A stretch of 64,000 nucleotides of DNA from Dipteronia dyeriana (lineage: Eukaryota > Streptophyta > Magnoliopsida > Sapindales > Sapindaceae): the NCBI GenBank assembly GCA_032871835.1, contig CM065298.1, positions 9,349,596 to 9,413,595 of the forward strand, in the 5' to 3' direction. Positions 10,985-22,325 of the stretch are shown piece by piece. The notes under the pieces were generated by a model. That model made no database searches. It saw only the letters and a program-made list of their open reading frames with translations, and was not told the DNA's origin. The stretch's first letter is position 1. Each line of letters starts with the position of its first letter. The position numbers and the translations under genes were made by a program.

Positions 10985-12352
10985 CAATGTGATTGTTATA
11001 TCATTAAGAACATTTAATTTAGGTTAAAGGTTCATTCTCTTGATTAGGGATTTTTTCCACAATCAATCATCACTCAATCCTGTCACGTGGATGGATAATC
11101 GTGTCTTAATACAAAGACCCATTAAGAACAAGGATATGAACCAAGGTCAATTTATCAACTAAAAGCCTGAACTGAAACCTTTTCTACTCTTTGGGGCTAA
11201 AATCCATATTACTCAAATTACTCAATACATGGAATTTCAAGTCATCCATCAATCAATCAACAATCATGGGTATCTAATTTCTACTCTAAATTACAACTAC
11301 TCATAAACCCAATCATGGACACATATTGATCTCTAACAATTCATACACATACGTATCATATTAAGAGCATAAAAACACATATATCAAAGAGCAAAACAAA
11401 ACCCAAATAAATTTAAGAACAATCAATACATTTATTACACAAGTGTATGTTTACAATATCCCCAAATTGGTGGAATACATCAAAGAATACAAGAAATATA
11501 AAGAAATGAGTAAATAAGAGCAAACACTTGAAGACAAGTCCTCCAAAGATGCTCCTAGCCTTCCTAGCTCGAATTTGGCTCCTAATTCCTTTTTAATATA
11601 CTATAAGATGGATGGACGAAGTGTATAGTGGTGAGGTGGAGGTGTATGGTAAGCTCCTATGAGGAAAAACCTCCATGGGAGCAAGAGGTGAAAGAAAATG
11701 GAAGAAAATAGAAATAGGCGTGAGGAGGGGAAAAGAGGGGAAGAGAGGTGAAGAGAGCTGTCAAGAATGAGGAGAAAAAATGGTATTTATAGTGTGGGAG
11801 GTTAGGGCAAGACTTTTGGGTGAAAAAAACAAGAATCTCACTCTGAAAATGGCTGAAAAATGTATTTCTGTCAAGATTTACGGTACGATGTGCTGTACGC
11901 ATCAACACCGCGAACCGCACATCACTTTTTGGAGGTTGCTACCCTTCTACGCGGTACGAAACAAGGTTTGCAAATTGGTCTCGCGCGATTGCGTACCGCA
12001 CCTCTGCGCACCTTTACGAAAATGGTCATAACTTTCTCTAAAAATCTCGGAATTACGATCTGTAAAATGCGTTGAAAAGAAGACCTCTGGGGATTTTCGA
12101 AAAGTGGTTATGGGCGATGTAGTTCGATCGGAGAAGAGAGATATGACCTTTCAAAGTTGGTGTGTCTGCATAAGCTATTCCAAATTCTGCCATTTAACCT
12201 CCAAAACTCTTCAATTAATCTCAAATACCTTCCGTAGGGAACATGTACCTACACAAGGCTCACAAATACATCAAATATTAAATTATACTCTAAAACAAGA
12301 ACAAAAGCTAGGTAATGGGGACCTCAAATAGGTATATAAATCGTTCTGATCA
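10985..12352. mobile_element. Truncated LTR of family R (3' part)
   Basis: Collinear with the right half of the complete solo LTR at 32544-35105 from about 33530 on, sharing 'ggttcat.ctcttgatt', 'ctttgggg' and the ending 'gtatataaatcgttc.gatca'. The first roughly 960 bp are missing. Its CA end at 12352 abuts copia pol sequence, so it was once inserted in that copia element and the left flank was later lost. The middle (11650-12000) differs strongly from the other copy. The open frames inside are not genes. Confidence 0.75.
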
Positions 12353-14390
12353 CCCTTGGATCTCGCTATACCAGAAGAGATCTGGATTGGGAAATAGGTA
12401 AAACTTTATCTTCTTAAAATATTTGAATGTGTTTCTTATGTATATGTAGGTGATCATGTGAGGAGTAAACTAGACGCCAAGTTAGTAAAGTGTACCTTGG
12501 TGGGCTATAGAGAAGATGAATTTTGTTACAAGCTGTGGGATGACCAAAACCGTAAGATGATCAGAAGTAGAGATGCTATCTTCAATGAAAGAGCCATGTA
12601 CAAAGACATGAACATACATGTGTCTGAGCTAGAAGAGCCAGAGTATTTTGGACCAGATGATGCACCAAATAGAGAGATCTTGGAACATCGTAAACAGAAT
12701 GATGAAGAACAAGTTGTGTAGCCTCAGGTTCAAGAACCTATCCCATTTAGAGATGTTCCAGCGACACAGGTCCATAATACATTGAGAAGATCAACTCGAA
12801 CTCATATACCAAATAGGAAGTATTTGTAATACATCATGTTGACAGACGCGGGAGAACCTGAGTGCTATGATGAAGATTGTTAGGGAGAAGATACGAACAA
12901 GTGTGAGCTTGCAATAAAGGATAAGATGGAGTCGTTGATATCTAACTAAACTTGAGAGTTAGCCAAGTTGCTTGAAAGAAAGAAAGAAAGTCCTACAGTA
13001 AGTGGGTGTTTTAGATTAAAGAGGAACATGATGGTTCTAAGAGATACAGGGCACGACTTGTAGTCAAAGGTTTCCAACAAAATGAAGGTATTGACTTTTC
13101 TGAATTTTTTTCTCCCGTTGTTAAACTAAATATGATCCGGTTAGTGTTGAGTATTGTCTCCTAAAAAGAGTTATATCTAGAGCAGTTAGATGTGAAGACT
13201 GTCTTTCTACATGGAGAATTGGAGGAAGAGATATACATGAAGCAACCTGAGGGGTTTACGGAAAATGGAAAGGAAAAATTGGTGTGTAGGTTGACGAAGA
13301 GCTTGTATGGATTAAAATAAGCTCCCCCAACAGTGGTACAAGAATTTCGATGGGATTATGCAATGCAATGACTACCATAGATGCAATGCTGACTACTGTT
13401 GCTACTTCAAAAAGGTTAAGTCAAGTTTTATTATATTGCTACTTTATTTTGATGACATGTTAGTAGCTGGTGCAAATTTAGAGGAGATTAACAACTTGAA
13501 GAAGTAACTCTTTAGTGAGTTTGAGATGAAGGATTTAAGTTATGCAAAACAAAATCTTGTAATGAGGATTAACAGAGGCGATCATGAAGGTACATTGAAG
13601 CTTTCATAAGTAGAGTACGTTCAGAAGGTGTTACAGAGATTCAGCATGGGATATGTGAAACTAGTGAGAACGCCTTTGGCTAGTCATTTCAGGTTGTTCA
13701 AGGATCAAAGTTTGGAGACATAAGAGGAAAAATACTTCATGGCTAGAGTTCTTTACGAATCAGCCATTGGAAATCTAATGTATGCCATGACTTGCATAAG
13801 ACCAGATATTTCCCAAGCAGTGGGAATTTTGAGCCGATACATGTCCAATCCTGGTAAGCCTCATTGGGAGGATGTGAAGTGGATCCTAAGATACCTGCGG
13901 GGTACGACAAAGAGATGTCTAACCTTCATAAGAGATAAACTCAAGCTAGAAGGTTATATAGATTCCGATTTTATCGGAGAGGTGAATCATATAAGAAGTA
14001 CCACCGGATATGTGTTTACAATGGCTAGTACCACGATTAGTTGGGTGTCTTAGTTGTAGAAGATAGTGACAATCTCTACACTTAAAGCAAAGTATATGGA
14101 TGTGACATAAACAAACAAGGAGCTGTTATGGTTACAAGGGTTGTTAGCTGAGTTGGGATTCGATCAAGTGATGAACGTATTGTATAGTGATAGTCAAAGT
14201 GCAATACACTTGGCTAAGAATTCGACGTTCCATTCTATAGCCAAGCATATAGACAAATGCCATCACTTTATTCGATCGTTAATCGAGGAAGGATTGTTAA
14301 AGTTAGTGAAGATTGTAGGAATTAAACATATTAACCAAGCCAGTCACTACTGAAAAACTAGAGTTGTGCGTAACTTCAGTGGGTCTTCAA
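12353..14390 (+). pseudogene. Copia-type pol remnant (integrase end, RT, RNase H)
   Basis: Relic of a Ty1/copia polyprotein of the TNT 1-94 type. Readable pieces, in order: the region after integrase (12458-12721, with KCTLVGYREDEFCYKLWDD); reverse transcriptase (about 13010-13560) with YFDDML at the catalytic YxDD site; and RNase H (13739-14353) with RPDISQAVGILSRYMSNP and SDSQSAIHLAKN. Several in-frame stops and frame changes break it. Gag, protease and the integrase core are absent because the left part of the element is gone. It aligns along its length with the second copia element from 30475 on. Confidence 0.85.
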
Positions 14391-14489
14391 GAGTGAAGAC
14401 CTAGGGAATGAGTGCATCATCATCTATCCATTAAGTTATCAATGAAGGATGGAGAACATCTGTTGAGTTTCAGTCTTCAAGTAGGAGAT

Positions 14490-16398
14490 TGTTGGGATAT
14501 GTGAAGCCAAAAACTAGTAGAGAAACGAGTTCTAGTAGGTGGCAAACCACGGCGTAGACAGGAGCTGGAACCGTGACACACGTAACGGTGGTGTCCAAGC
14601 ATGACAAGTTGTGCAAACAACGATGTGAACATACTGCACACACCGTGGTCTATGAAGCGGTGTTCTCCAGTGGTGTCAAACGTTGAGGACCGCGGCACAG
14701 ACACGTGCCTACACAACGGTCCTAATATCGATAATGACAGATTTCAAGAGAAATAGGAAATCCTGCACCTAGAAGTAATTGAAAAATGAAATATATTCCA
14801 ATTGAGATTTGACTAACGGGGTATTATTGATTTAGACCCTATATTTTTTTAAATAGTTTTTTTTTACTCACTTACCAATTTTTCACTGGATTGGACCCTA
14901 TGTTTTCCAAAACCATTCAATTTCGTCATTCTGTTAGTTAAATTAAACAGTTCTAAGGGTATTTTTGTCTTTTAACATTAATATGCCATGTGTAAACATA
15001 TAAATAAATAGAATATATATATAATAAAAATTAAACTAATTATAAATACAAATATAAAAATTATAAACAAATTATAAAAATTAAAATTAAAAATTAAAAA
15101 GACAAAAACCAGTAAACCCAGAAACATGACATTTTTCTCTTCTTCGTTTTCTCTCTAAACACAGAATCTTATCAATTCATTTCTTCAATTCAAGAGTCCA
15201 AAGTCAAGGAACAATTCCCCTCTCGCGATCTCGATCTCGATCCCGATGACTAGGTTCGTGTATCGATCTCATCTCTCTCTCTTTCTCTCTCAATCACTTG
15301 ATGGATGGTTTGTGGTTTGTGGGTTTGAAGGTTGGATTTGTGGGGTTGGGTTGCTGATGGTGGTTTTGGGTTTGGTGGCCGGTGAGTTAGTTTTTTGATT
15401 TGGTGGCTATTTGGATTTCAGGTGGTTCTAGGTTAGATTTGGTGGTGAACCAATTTGTTTTTCGGTGGTGGTTCTAGGTTCGGTGGTAGAGGTGTGATTC
15501 GGTTTTGGGTTTTGTGATGATTGCGGCCCAGTTCGGTTTCGGGTGATGTGGTGGTGGTGGTCAGAATCTGGGTTTGGTTGTACGGGTGATGTTGGAGTGG
15601 TGGTGGTGGCTGAAAATCGGTTCTTCAGTGATGAATAGATGATAGTGTTAATGACAATTTTGTTGATGATGAATTGATGATGAATTGATGAACAGAGTGG
15701 TGGTGGCTGGAAATCGACTGGAATCTGGGTTTGCTGATTGATGAATAGATGCTGGTGTAGATGATGGATTGATGAATAGAGTGGTGGTGGCTGGAAATCG
15801 GTTGGAATATGGGTTTGTTGATTGTGTTACTGACGATTTGTTGATAGTGTTACTGACGATTTGTTGATGGTGTTACAGTTGGAATCTAGAAATCAACATT
15901 CATTATCAGCATTCTTCATTTTTTTTCTTTTTTTCTGTAAGTTTTCATTTATTTTATTTTTAAAATAAAATAAATGTCTAAGGGTAAAATAGTCATTTAA
16001 CATTTTTTATGACCGTTGACCCTTAAAAATATGGCCATAGGGACTAAAATGATTGGTTTTGAAAAAGATAGGTCCAATCCAGTGAAAATTGGATAAGTGA
16101 GTAAAAAAAAAACTATTCAAGAAAACATAGGAACTAAATCAATAATACCTCTTTGGCTAACCCTAGTACTCCCATATAAATACTACCATTATGTAAAGTG
16201 CGTAGTGTGTGGAAAACATTGCTAGAGAGAGTGCAATTGTAGAGAGACAGAGAGATTGTAATCAACTATGAAAATAGTGGATTGAGTATGGTGCACTCCA
16301 TGGATGTAGAAAAATTACTGAACCACGTAAAATATTTGGTGTCTTCTTTCTTCTCATTGTTTTCTATTATTTGTGTGTGTGATTTTTTCTCAACAACA
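14490..16398 (+). repeat. 3' LTR of the first copia element, split by a MULE
   Basis: Begins TGTTGGGATATGTGAAG after a purine-rich tract (gtaggagat) and ends CAACAACA. It matches the LTRs at 28474 and 35190. The segment 14818-16151 is a foreign Mutator-like insertion; without it the LTR is about 570 bp. A TATAAATA box survives after the insertion (about 16176). Confidence 0.8.
14818..16151. mobile_element. Non-autonomous Mutator-like element, possibly gene-capturing
   Basis: The terminal inverted repeats exceed 100 bp: the left end reads ggggtattattgatttag and the right end read inward reads gaggtattattgatttag, both continuing through 'tttcactggattggacc'. It is flanked by tttgactaac (14808-14817) and tttggctaac (16152-16161), a 9-10-bp duplication typical of Mutator. 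The related LTR at 28853 has an empty site (gatttggtcaaccatag), confirming the insertion. The interior has a CT-rich stretch, then 600 bp of GGTGGT/GGTTTG-rich sequence resembling 3870-4290. No transposase is encoded. Confidence 0.8.
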
Positions 16399-16840
16399 CT
16401 TCAAAAGTAACTACCTTTGGTTGTGAGACATGCCCTTTTTCAACTGAATCCCATCGTTTAGGCACTGAGATTGTCGTTATAGGAATGATTTGTTTTCGTT
16501 ATAAATTGAGTTTTCAAAGTCTGAATCGACTTCCGTCAATTCTAACTTGCTTAGGATCTTTAGTAGTATTTATTTCCGTAATTATTTCAATTTTGTTATT
16601 TTTGATAATTTTTGTTAGTTAAGCCCGTTTCTTATTCAACAAGGATTAGAGTTATGTTTTATTTGCTTTAAATAGGATTGTAAAGCGAAAGGCTCATTGT
16701 CTTTCATTCAATAAAATTCCGAGTTTTCTGTTAAAGAATTTCTCTTTTCTAGTGGATTCCAGTTTATTATAGAATATAGACGTTGATCTTATTCTTTTAT
16801 ATTTCACGCTGTGTTAACATGACTCCAAAATTGACCGGGT
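16399..16840. other. Unassigned sequence between copia LTR and the post spacer
   Basis: No gene. It contains 'ttcaataaaattccgagttt' and ends in ttaaca, which resembles the 3' part of another LTR. No boundaries could be fixed, and unit 2 has no match. Confidence 0.4.
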
Positions 16841-17535
16841 CTCCATTCATAAAGCCTCAAAAATTCATCTTGGACTTTGATGCTCGGGTTCCTGAGACCC
16901 ACATTTATATAATAATAAATTAGTATGTATCATGAATAAGTTTACGATTATTAATTGTAATACTTGTATAAGGATTCCTTATCTTGGATCCATGGATTGT
17001 TTTCAACTAAGTGGATATAATAATTAATGTTCAGGCAATGTCCTCATGTGTTACAATATCACTTTATGCTTCAAAATTTTGGATTAGTACTTATTTTATT
17101 TTATTTTTTCCATTTTTCTTGTGAAACCTAATTGATTTTTCCATTTTTCTTGTGAAACCTAATTGACTCCGATCATTCTCTTTGGTAGAGCTCACAAATC
17201 ACAATGCATAGTTATTATTCTAGGCGGGATTGTGGTCCACTAAATGGATAGAATCTATTAAAGGGTGGAACTAGAAATCTTGAAAGCAAGCAATCTGCCA
17301 ATCAAAGAAAGATACATTAAATGGACCATGAACTTTATTCATTAATGGACCATAAACTTTATTCATTAAATTTTTATTCAGGATCGTTTGGTCAGAGAAT
17401 AATAATAATAATAATAATAATTTTCTAGTTAAATCAACCTGAAAAATTTTAAAATCGAAGTTACGTGACTACTAACTAAATGTCTAATTTCATATTGTTG
17501 TAGATGGAGGTAGGGGGTGGGGGTATCAAGTCAGA

Positions 17536-17578
<43 letters not shown>

Positions 17579-18600
17579 TTGCTGGTTAAATAAATCTAGA
17601 AAATTTTAAAATCGAAGTTCCGTAACTACTAACTAAACGTCTAATTTTGTATTGTTGGGGTACCAAGATTTAATAAATTTTAAATATAAAAAATATATAA
17701 CATTTTAACATTTAGATAATAATATTATATTGATCTATTCTATTGTTTAAGTAAAATTAATTAATTAATAAATATCTTTATTATTTTATTGTTTATGAAA
17801 GTAGAAAATAAATTCTCTCATTTCAAACTAAAAAATGAATAACAAATAATTTCCTATTTTTTTTGTATATATATTATTTATTATTGTCTAGTCTAATATA
17901 CAATATTATTTTATATATTTTAAATGTAAAAAACTAAGTAAATATTGAAGTCATACTATCATATTCTGTAATACTCATCTTATCTTGAAACATTTTTTAA
18001 GTTTTACTTTAAATTATTTGTTAATCGTAGAACAAAATAAATCAATTTAGTTTGAAATGATTTTTATGATAAAAAATAACAACACATTATATTTTAGTTT
18101 TCAAAATTAATATCTATTTTTTTTTGTGATATTAACTTTATAACTAATGGGCATCACTTTTTTCTTTAAACTTATTTTCTTAAATATTAATATATTTTTC
18201 TCGAGTGACATTAAATATTAATTTTTACGTTGTCCCCTGTGGTAACATCTGTTTTGAAGAAATTGTTTATAAGAACGATCACAAGAATGATTTTATCATA
18301 AAAGGAATTTATGTATATCAAATATTTTCTTGACTTTTATTAGGGGCAGCTGCCTGTAACGATCTAAAAGAATAGTAGTATATGTAATGGTGTTGCTATC
18401 ACTTATTAATGTTCACATGCTTGTAAATGATATACAAGACTAGTTATCTTCAATATCTTTTATAGGTCCAGATTCACAACATTTGCCAACATTTTCAATC
18501 TCTGTATTGGCTTCAAACTCACGTACCCTGACCCACCACACCAAAAGCTGCCCATTTTCTTAGGTGCACTTGCCTCAAAAATCGATAATTGTTGTATGAT
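16841..18600. other. Post spacer of unit 1, no gene
   Basis: Matches 44205-45090 and, in part, 37151-39470; the shared blocks begin 'ccattcataaagcctcaaaa' and end around 'ccctgacccaccacacca'. A roughly 130-bp segment with an (AAT)n core is tandemly duplicated at 17390-17510 and 17520-17655. A 30-bp direct repeat built on 'ccatttttcttgtgaaacct' lies at 17108-17167. Confidence 0.7.
17398..17577. repeat. Two (AAT)n microsatellites in a tandem duplication
   Basis: (AAT)n runs at about 17398-17422 and 17535-17577, each preceded by 'tcagagaat' and followed by similar 'aattttaaaatcgaagtt' sequence. Confidence 0.9.
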
Positions 18601-19080
18601 AAGCATATAGATTATGTTGTAGACAAGAGGAAGCCAACGAGCATGCTTAGCATTATGAAGATAACAGAGCCTTATTATACAGAGCATCAAAGAGTTACAA
18701 AACCACTTAACCAACAATATCAATCATCAGCTGATCATGCCCCTGATAGCTGATGATGTCTAATGTTAGTTAAGTACAGTTAATTGTTGATAATCAGAGT
18801 TTTTTTTTTAAATAGCTGATGTGGCATTAGTTTGTTAGAGTTAGAAGAATTCTGGAATTCCTGAAAACGTTTTTAGTATGTTAAAAGCTGAGTGATGTAT
18901 ATGATTTAATTCAGATATTGTAAACTCAATTCCTAAAAAAGAAATAACAAACTCTATCCTCTCTCTATCTCCATTAATGGAGCTTATTCATGTTCTTCAT
19001 TTACAGAGCTGAATCTTCTGTGTACTTTAAATAAACACCTTAGAGTGTTAATAGAGACCTGTCAATTGACATTTTCAGGA
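18601..19080. mobile_element. Unit-1-specific insertion upstream of RLK1
   Basis: Unit 2 passes directly from 'taattgttgtatg' to 'ccaatttatcaag' (45080-45118), whereas unit 1 has about 480 extra bases. The 3' part (18730-19080) resembles an LTR, with a TG-rich start and 'cacttagagtgtt'-like tail words. No coding sequence or clear duplication was found. Confidence 0.5.
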
Positions 19081-19545
19081 CCAATTTATCAAGCTTATAA
19101 AAAAATCTCCATTAATGCTCAACACCTCTACCTGTTTCTTTCACATCATATTAAATGACAACAGATACAGCTTACACTTTTAGGACCCCAGAAGTCATGA
19201 TCATGGATCAAGATATACTTACTATAGCTTAGAAAATTCTATGTCTCTAGGCACACCTTTGTGGACTATGGAACATCAACCAGCAATGGCGTTAAATTCA
19301 TAATAACGATCGAAACCAAAACTTCAAGGCTACTAAAACAAGTTGGTCTTTAGTTGTTTTCAATACCAATGACTCAAAAGTTCTTCATGTATACCAATTT
19401 GACGCTCTGAATAGATATCTCTCATTTTATCCTTTACATAACCATCATTCACAACTACAATTTTGTTATTCGTCATGAGTTTTGCTCAAACGCGTCCTTT
19501 CCTCGTGCACTAGTACATACGATAATCATTCCGTAAAAGAAAGAA
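19081..19545 (+). promoter_or_regulatory. Upstream region of RLK1
   Basis: Conserved with 45110-45579 upstream of RLK2, which suggests shared promoter and leader sequence. No individual element can be assigned with confidence. Confidence 0.4.
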
Positions 19546-20840
19546 ATGGGTGTAAAAAGTACAGGAGCTTGGGTTTCTGTTGCATGGCTTATGTTTTTAA
19601 TATCATTCTGGAAAGTTGGTGCATATTGTGGAGATCAATCTGCTGTATTTTCGGCTTCTTACCAGCATTCCAGGAGGAAACTAGACGACATAGAAGGTAA
19701 GTACACGATCTGATATCTCTTCCACATTTTCGCTTGTACAATACGGATGAATTAATACTTTTCTGGCCTTTATGCATTATTATAGCTGCCATAAGCATTG
19801 ATTGTGGGACACCGGTAGGTTCCAGCTATACCGATGACTGAACAAAGTTGATTTACATTTCTGACGAAAGATATATCAACACTGGACTGAATAAGAACAT
19901 ATCTCCCACGTTCATGTCCGAAACTCTTCAGAAATCACTTTCAAGTGTCAGAAGTTTTCCTGAAGGACACAGAAACTGTTACACAATGAATCCTAATGAA
20001 GGCAAAGACACAGTCTACTTTATACGAGCTTCGTTCATGTATGGAGACTTTGATGATCAGGACAGCTTGCCTGAGTTTGATATGTATGTTGGAGTCAATC
20101 GATGGGACACTGTGAAGTTTGACAATGCATCTCATGTTGTGATTAAGGAGATCATACATACTCCGTTAACCGATGAAATCTACGTCTGTCTCCTGAATAC
20201 TGGCAAAGGGACTCCTTTTATATCAACATTGGAGCTAAGACATTTCCATAACAACATCTACACGCCTAAATCTGCTTCTGGAGCCCTTGGAGCCTTGGTT
20301 CTTTACAGCCGCTTGGATTTTGGTTCGACAACCGATCAGATAATCAGGTAAATTATCATCACTTCACAGCATTGATTAGATAATTTGGATATGTATATTG
20401 TTAGTTTCAAAATACTATTATTGAACCATTTCCTATAAATTTTTAGATTTGATGGTTACTAACATACTATAAAGCCTTGATTAATCATCTTTTGAGCCAT
20501 GGGTTCAAGTTCCCTCGTATATATTTATTTCTGGTAATATGTGGGGGTACATAGTTAGAGTGTTTAAATACTATTGTTTGGTTCTTTCTAAAAGCCATAA
20601 TTTTAAGGCAACCGACTTGGATACCAATTGGACACGTGTCAGATATGCCAAATGACGTAACTATTGATTTTTGGCAAGTTTGACTTGTGGATTCAGCTTG
20701 GATACAACAATGATACCTTTCGGGGTAAATTTTCAATTATTTTAATAAAAGTGGGACTCAATTTACAATTTTAAAAAGTACTGGGGTTAAAATCAATTTT
20801 TTTAATAAAAAAACTAATTACAAAGGTTCAAAAAGAGGGA

Positions 20841-20994
20841 AAAATCTTTAATGGGACTGTCTTTGGTGAGACCATCTAATGAGATTGTACTAAATTATAG
20901 TTTAATAGTATATATTTATGTTCTCAAGATATTTGGTACAATCTTATTGGGATGGTTTCACCAAGTGGTAATGAGATCGTTCCATTAAAGATTT
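20841..20994. mobile_element. MITE in RLK1 intron 2
   Basis: About 154 bp with inverted ends: aaaatctttaatggg at left and its complement ccattaaagatttt at right, each followed inward by 'ggtga.accat' and 'gattgtac'. Absent from RLK2. Confidence 0.75.
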
Positions 20995-21030
20995 TCTCTA
21001 AAAAGAGAAAGAAGAAAAGAATAGGAAGAA

Positions 21031-21083
21031 CCATGACCTCAAAGTTATGAGCGTTGCGAGCTACCAAACTGCTCTACCCCGCG
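21031..21083 (-). pseudogene. Partial plastid-type tRNA-fMet(CAU)
   Basis: Read on the minus strand, the sequence starts CGCGGGGTAGAGCAG and continues through TTTGGTAGCTCGCAACGCTC, then the CAU anticodon loop and 'aactttgaggtcatgg'. This matches, with few changes, the 5' three-quarters of the chloroplast initiator tRNA as I know it; the plant mitochondrial fMet differs in the D arm. The T arm and 3' acceptor strand are missing, so it cannot fold. It sits in RLK1 intron 2 and is absent from RLK2, so it is a nuclear insertion of organellar DNA. How far the plastid DNA extends towards 21230 is unknown. Confidence 0.75.
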
Positions 21084-22198
21084 ACGAAGAAAAGAACTGG
21101 GAACTAATGAACAACCAAGGATTGAATGTGCCCCTCTTCCATATCTGTACAAATACAGAATGGTAAAGGGGCTCCTCTATGATCATAGAGAAGGAAAGTG
21201 AAAAGGGGAAGAAGAAGAAAAAGATAGAAAGAACTTGTTGCTATTGAATTGTGTTTAAAATACATTTTGATTGAATTATCTTTTCACATTTTATATTTTT
21301 TAAATATAAATATATATTATTATAATTGTACATATCTTGTATCCGGAAACAAGTTTTTGAAGATTTGTTTTACTTGCGTATTGTACCGTGTCAGAATTCT
21401 GTTTGTTGCTTCATTTCAGGTATGGTGATGATAGATATGATCGAATGTGGTTTCCTTACCAGGGTTTCAAATCAATCAATACCTCATCCACCATAGACAC
21501 CCTGGTTCAATCCGAATATAGACTGCCACCAGTAGTCATGAGAACTGCTGTCAGGCCAATACATGTCAATGGGTCATTGGAATTTGGTTTTGACACTACA
21601 GATCCAACTCTGAAGTTCGATGTATATATGCACTTCGCCGAACTTGAAAACCTGCAAGAGAACCAAAGTAGAAAATTCAACATAGAACTAGACGGTAACC
21701 TGTGGGAGGAATCTGTTGTTCCTAAGTACCTAGAGTCAACAACGAAACACACCTCACAGCCTGTGACAGGAAGCAACGTCCTCAGATTTAGGCTTTACAG
21801 AACATCGAATTCTACGCTTCCTCCTATTCTAAATGCAATGGAAATTTATATCGTTAAAGATTTCTGGCAAAACTCAACAGACCAAGAAGATGGTATGTTC
21901 TTGTTGATATTTTTCTGCTTTTTATTGAAGTTAAGACATTAGTCATTTTTCTTTCTTATTTTCTTTCGACCTAGTAGTTACCTGCGATCATGGATATCAA
22001 GAATAGCTATTCGGTGGGTGTAAACTGGCAAGGAGATCCATGTGAACCAATATACTCTTGGGATGGCCTGAATTGCAGCTACAGTGGTTACCATCCACCA
22101 AAAATCATCTCCTTGTAAGTGATTGTACTTTAACCACGTAATGAAGCAATTACAGTATTTCCTATCTATATTACATATCATATAACGGCATAATATAA

Positions 22199-22325
22199 TT
22201 CTCTAGTCAAATCAGTCTTAAATAAAATTTCAAGATGGAAGTTATCTAATATTGTGGAACCAATTTGACAAAAATTATGTAACTTCAATCCTGATTTTTT
22301 TTTCATGATTGACCTAACTAGAGAA
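22199..22325. mobile_element. MITE in RLK1 intron 4
   Basis: About 125 bp with inverted ends (ttctctagtcaaatcag and, inverted, ttctctagttaggtcaa). The same element lies at the same place in RLK2 (47865-47989), so it predates the duplication. Related ends occur near 37195 and 44706. Confidence 0.7.
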
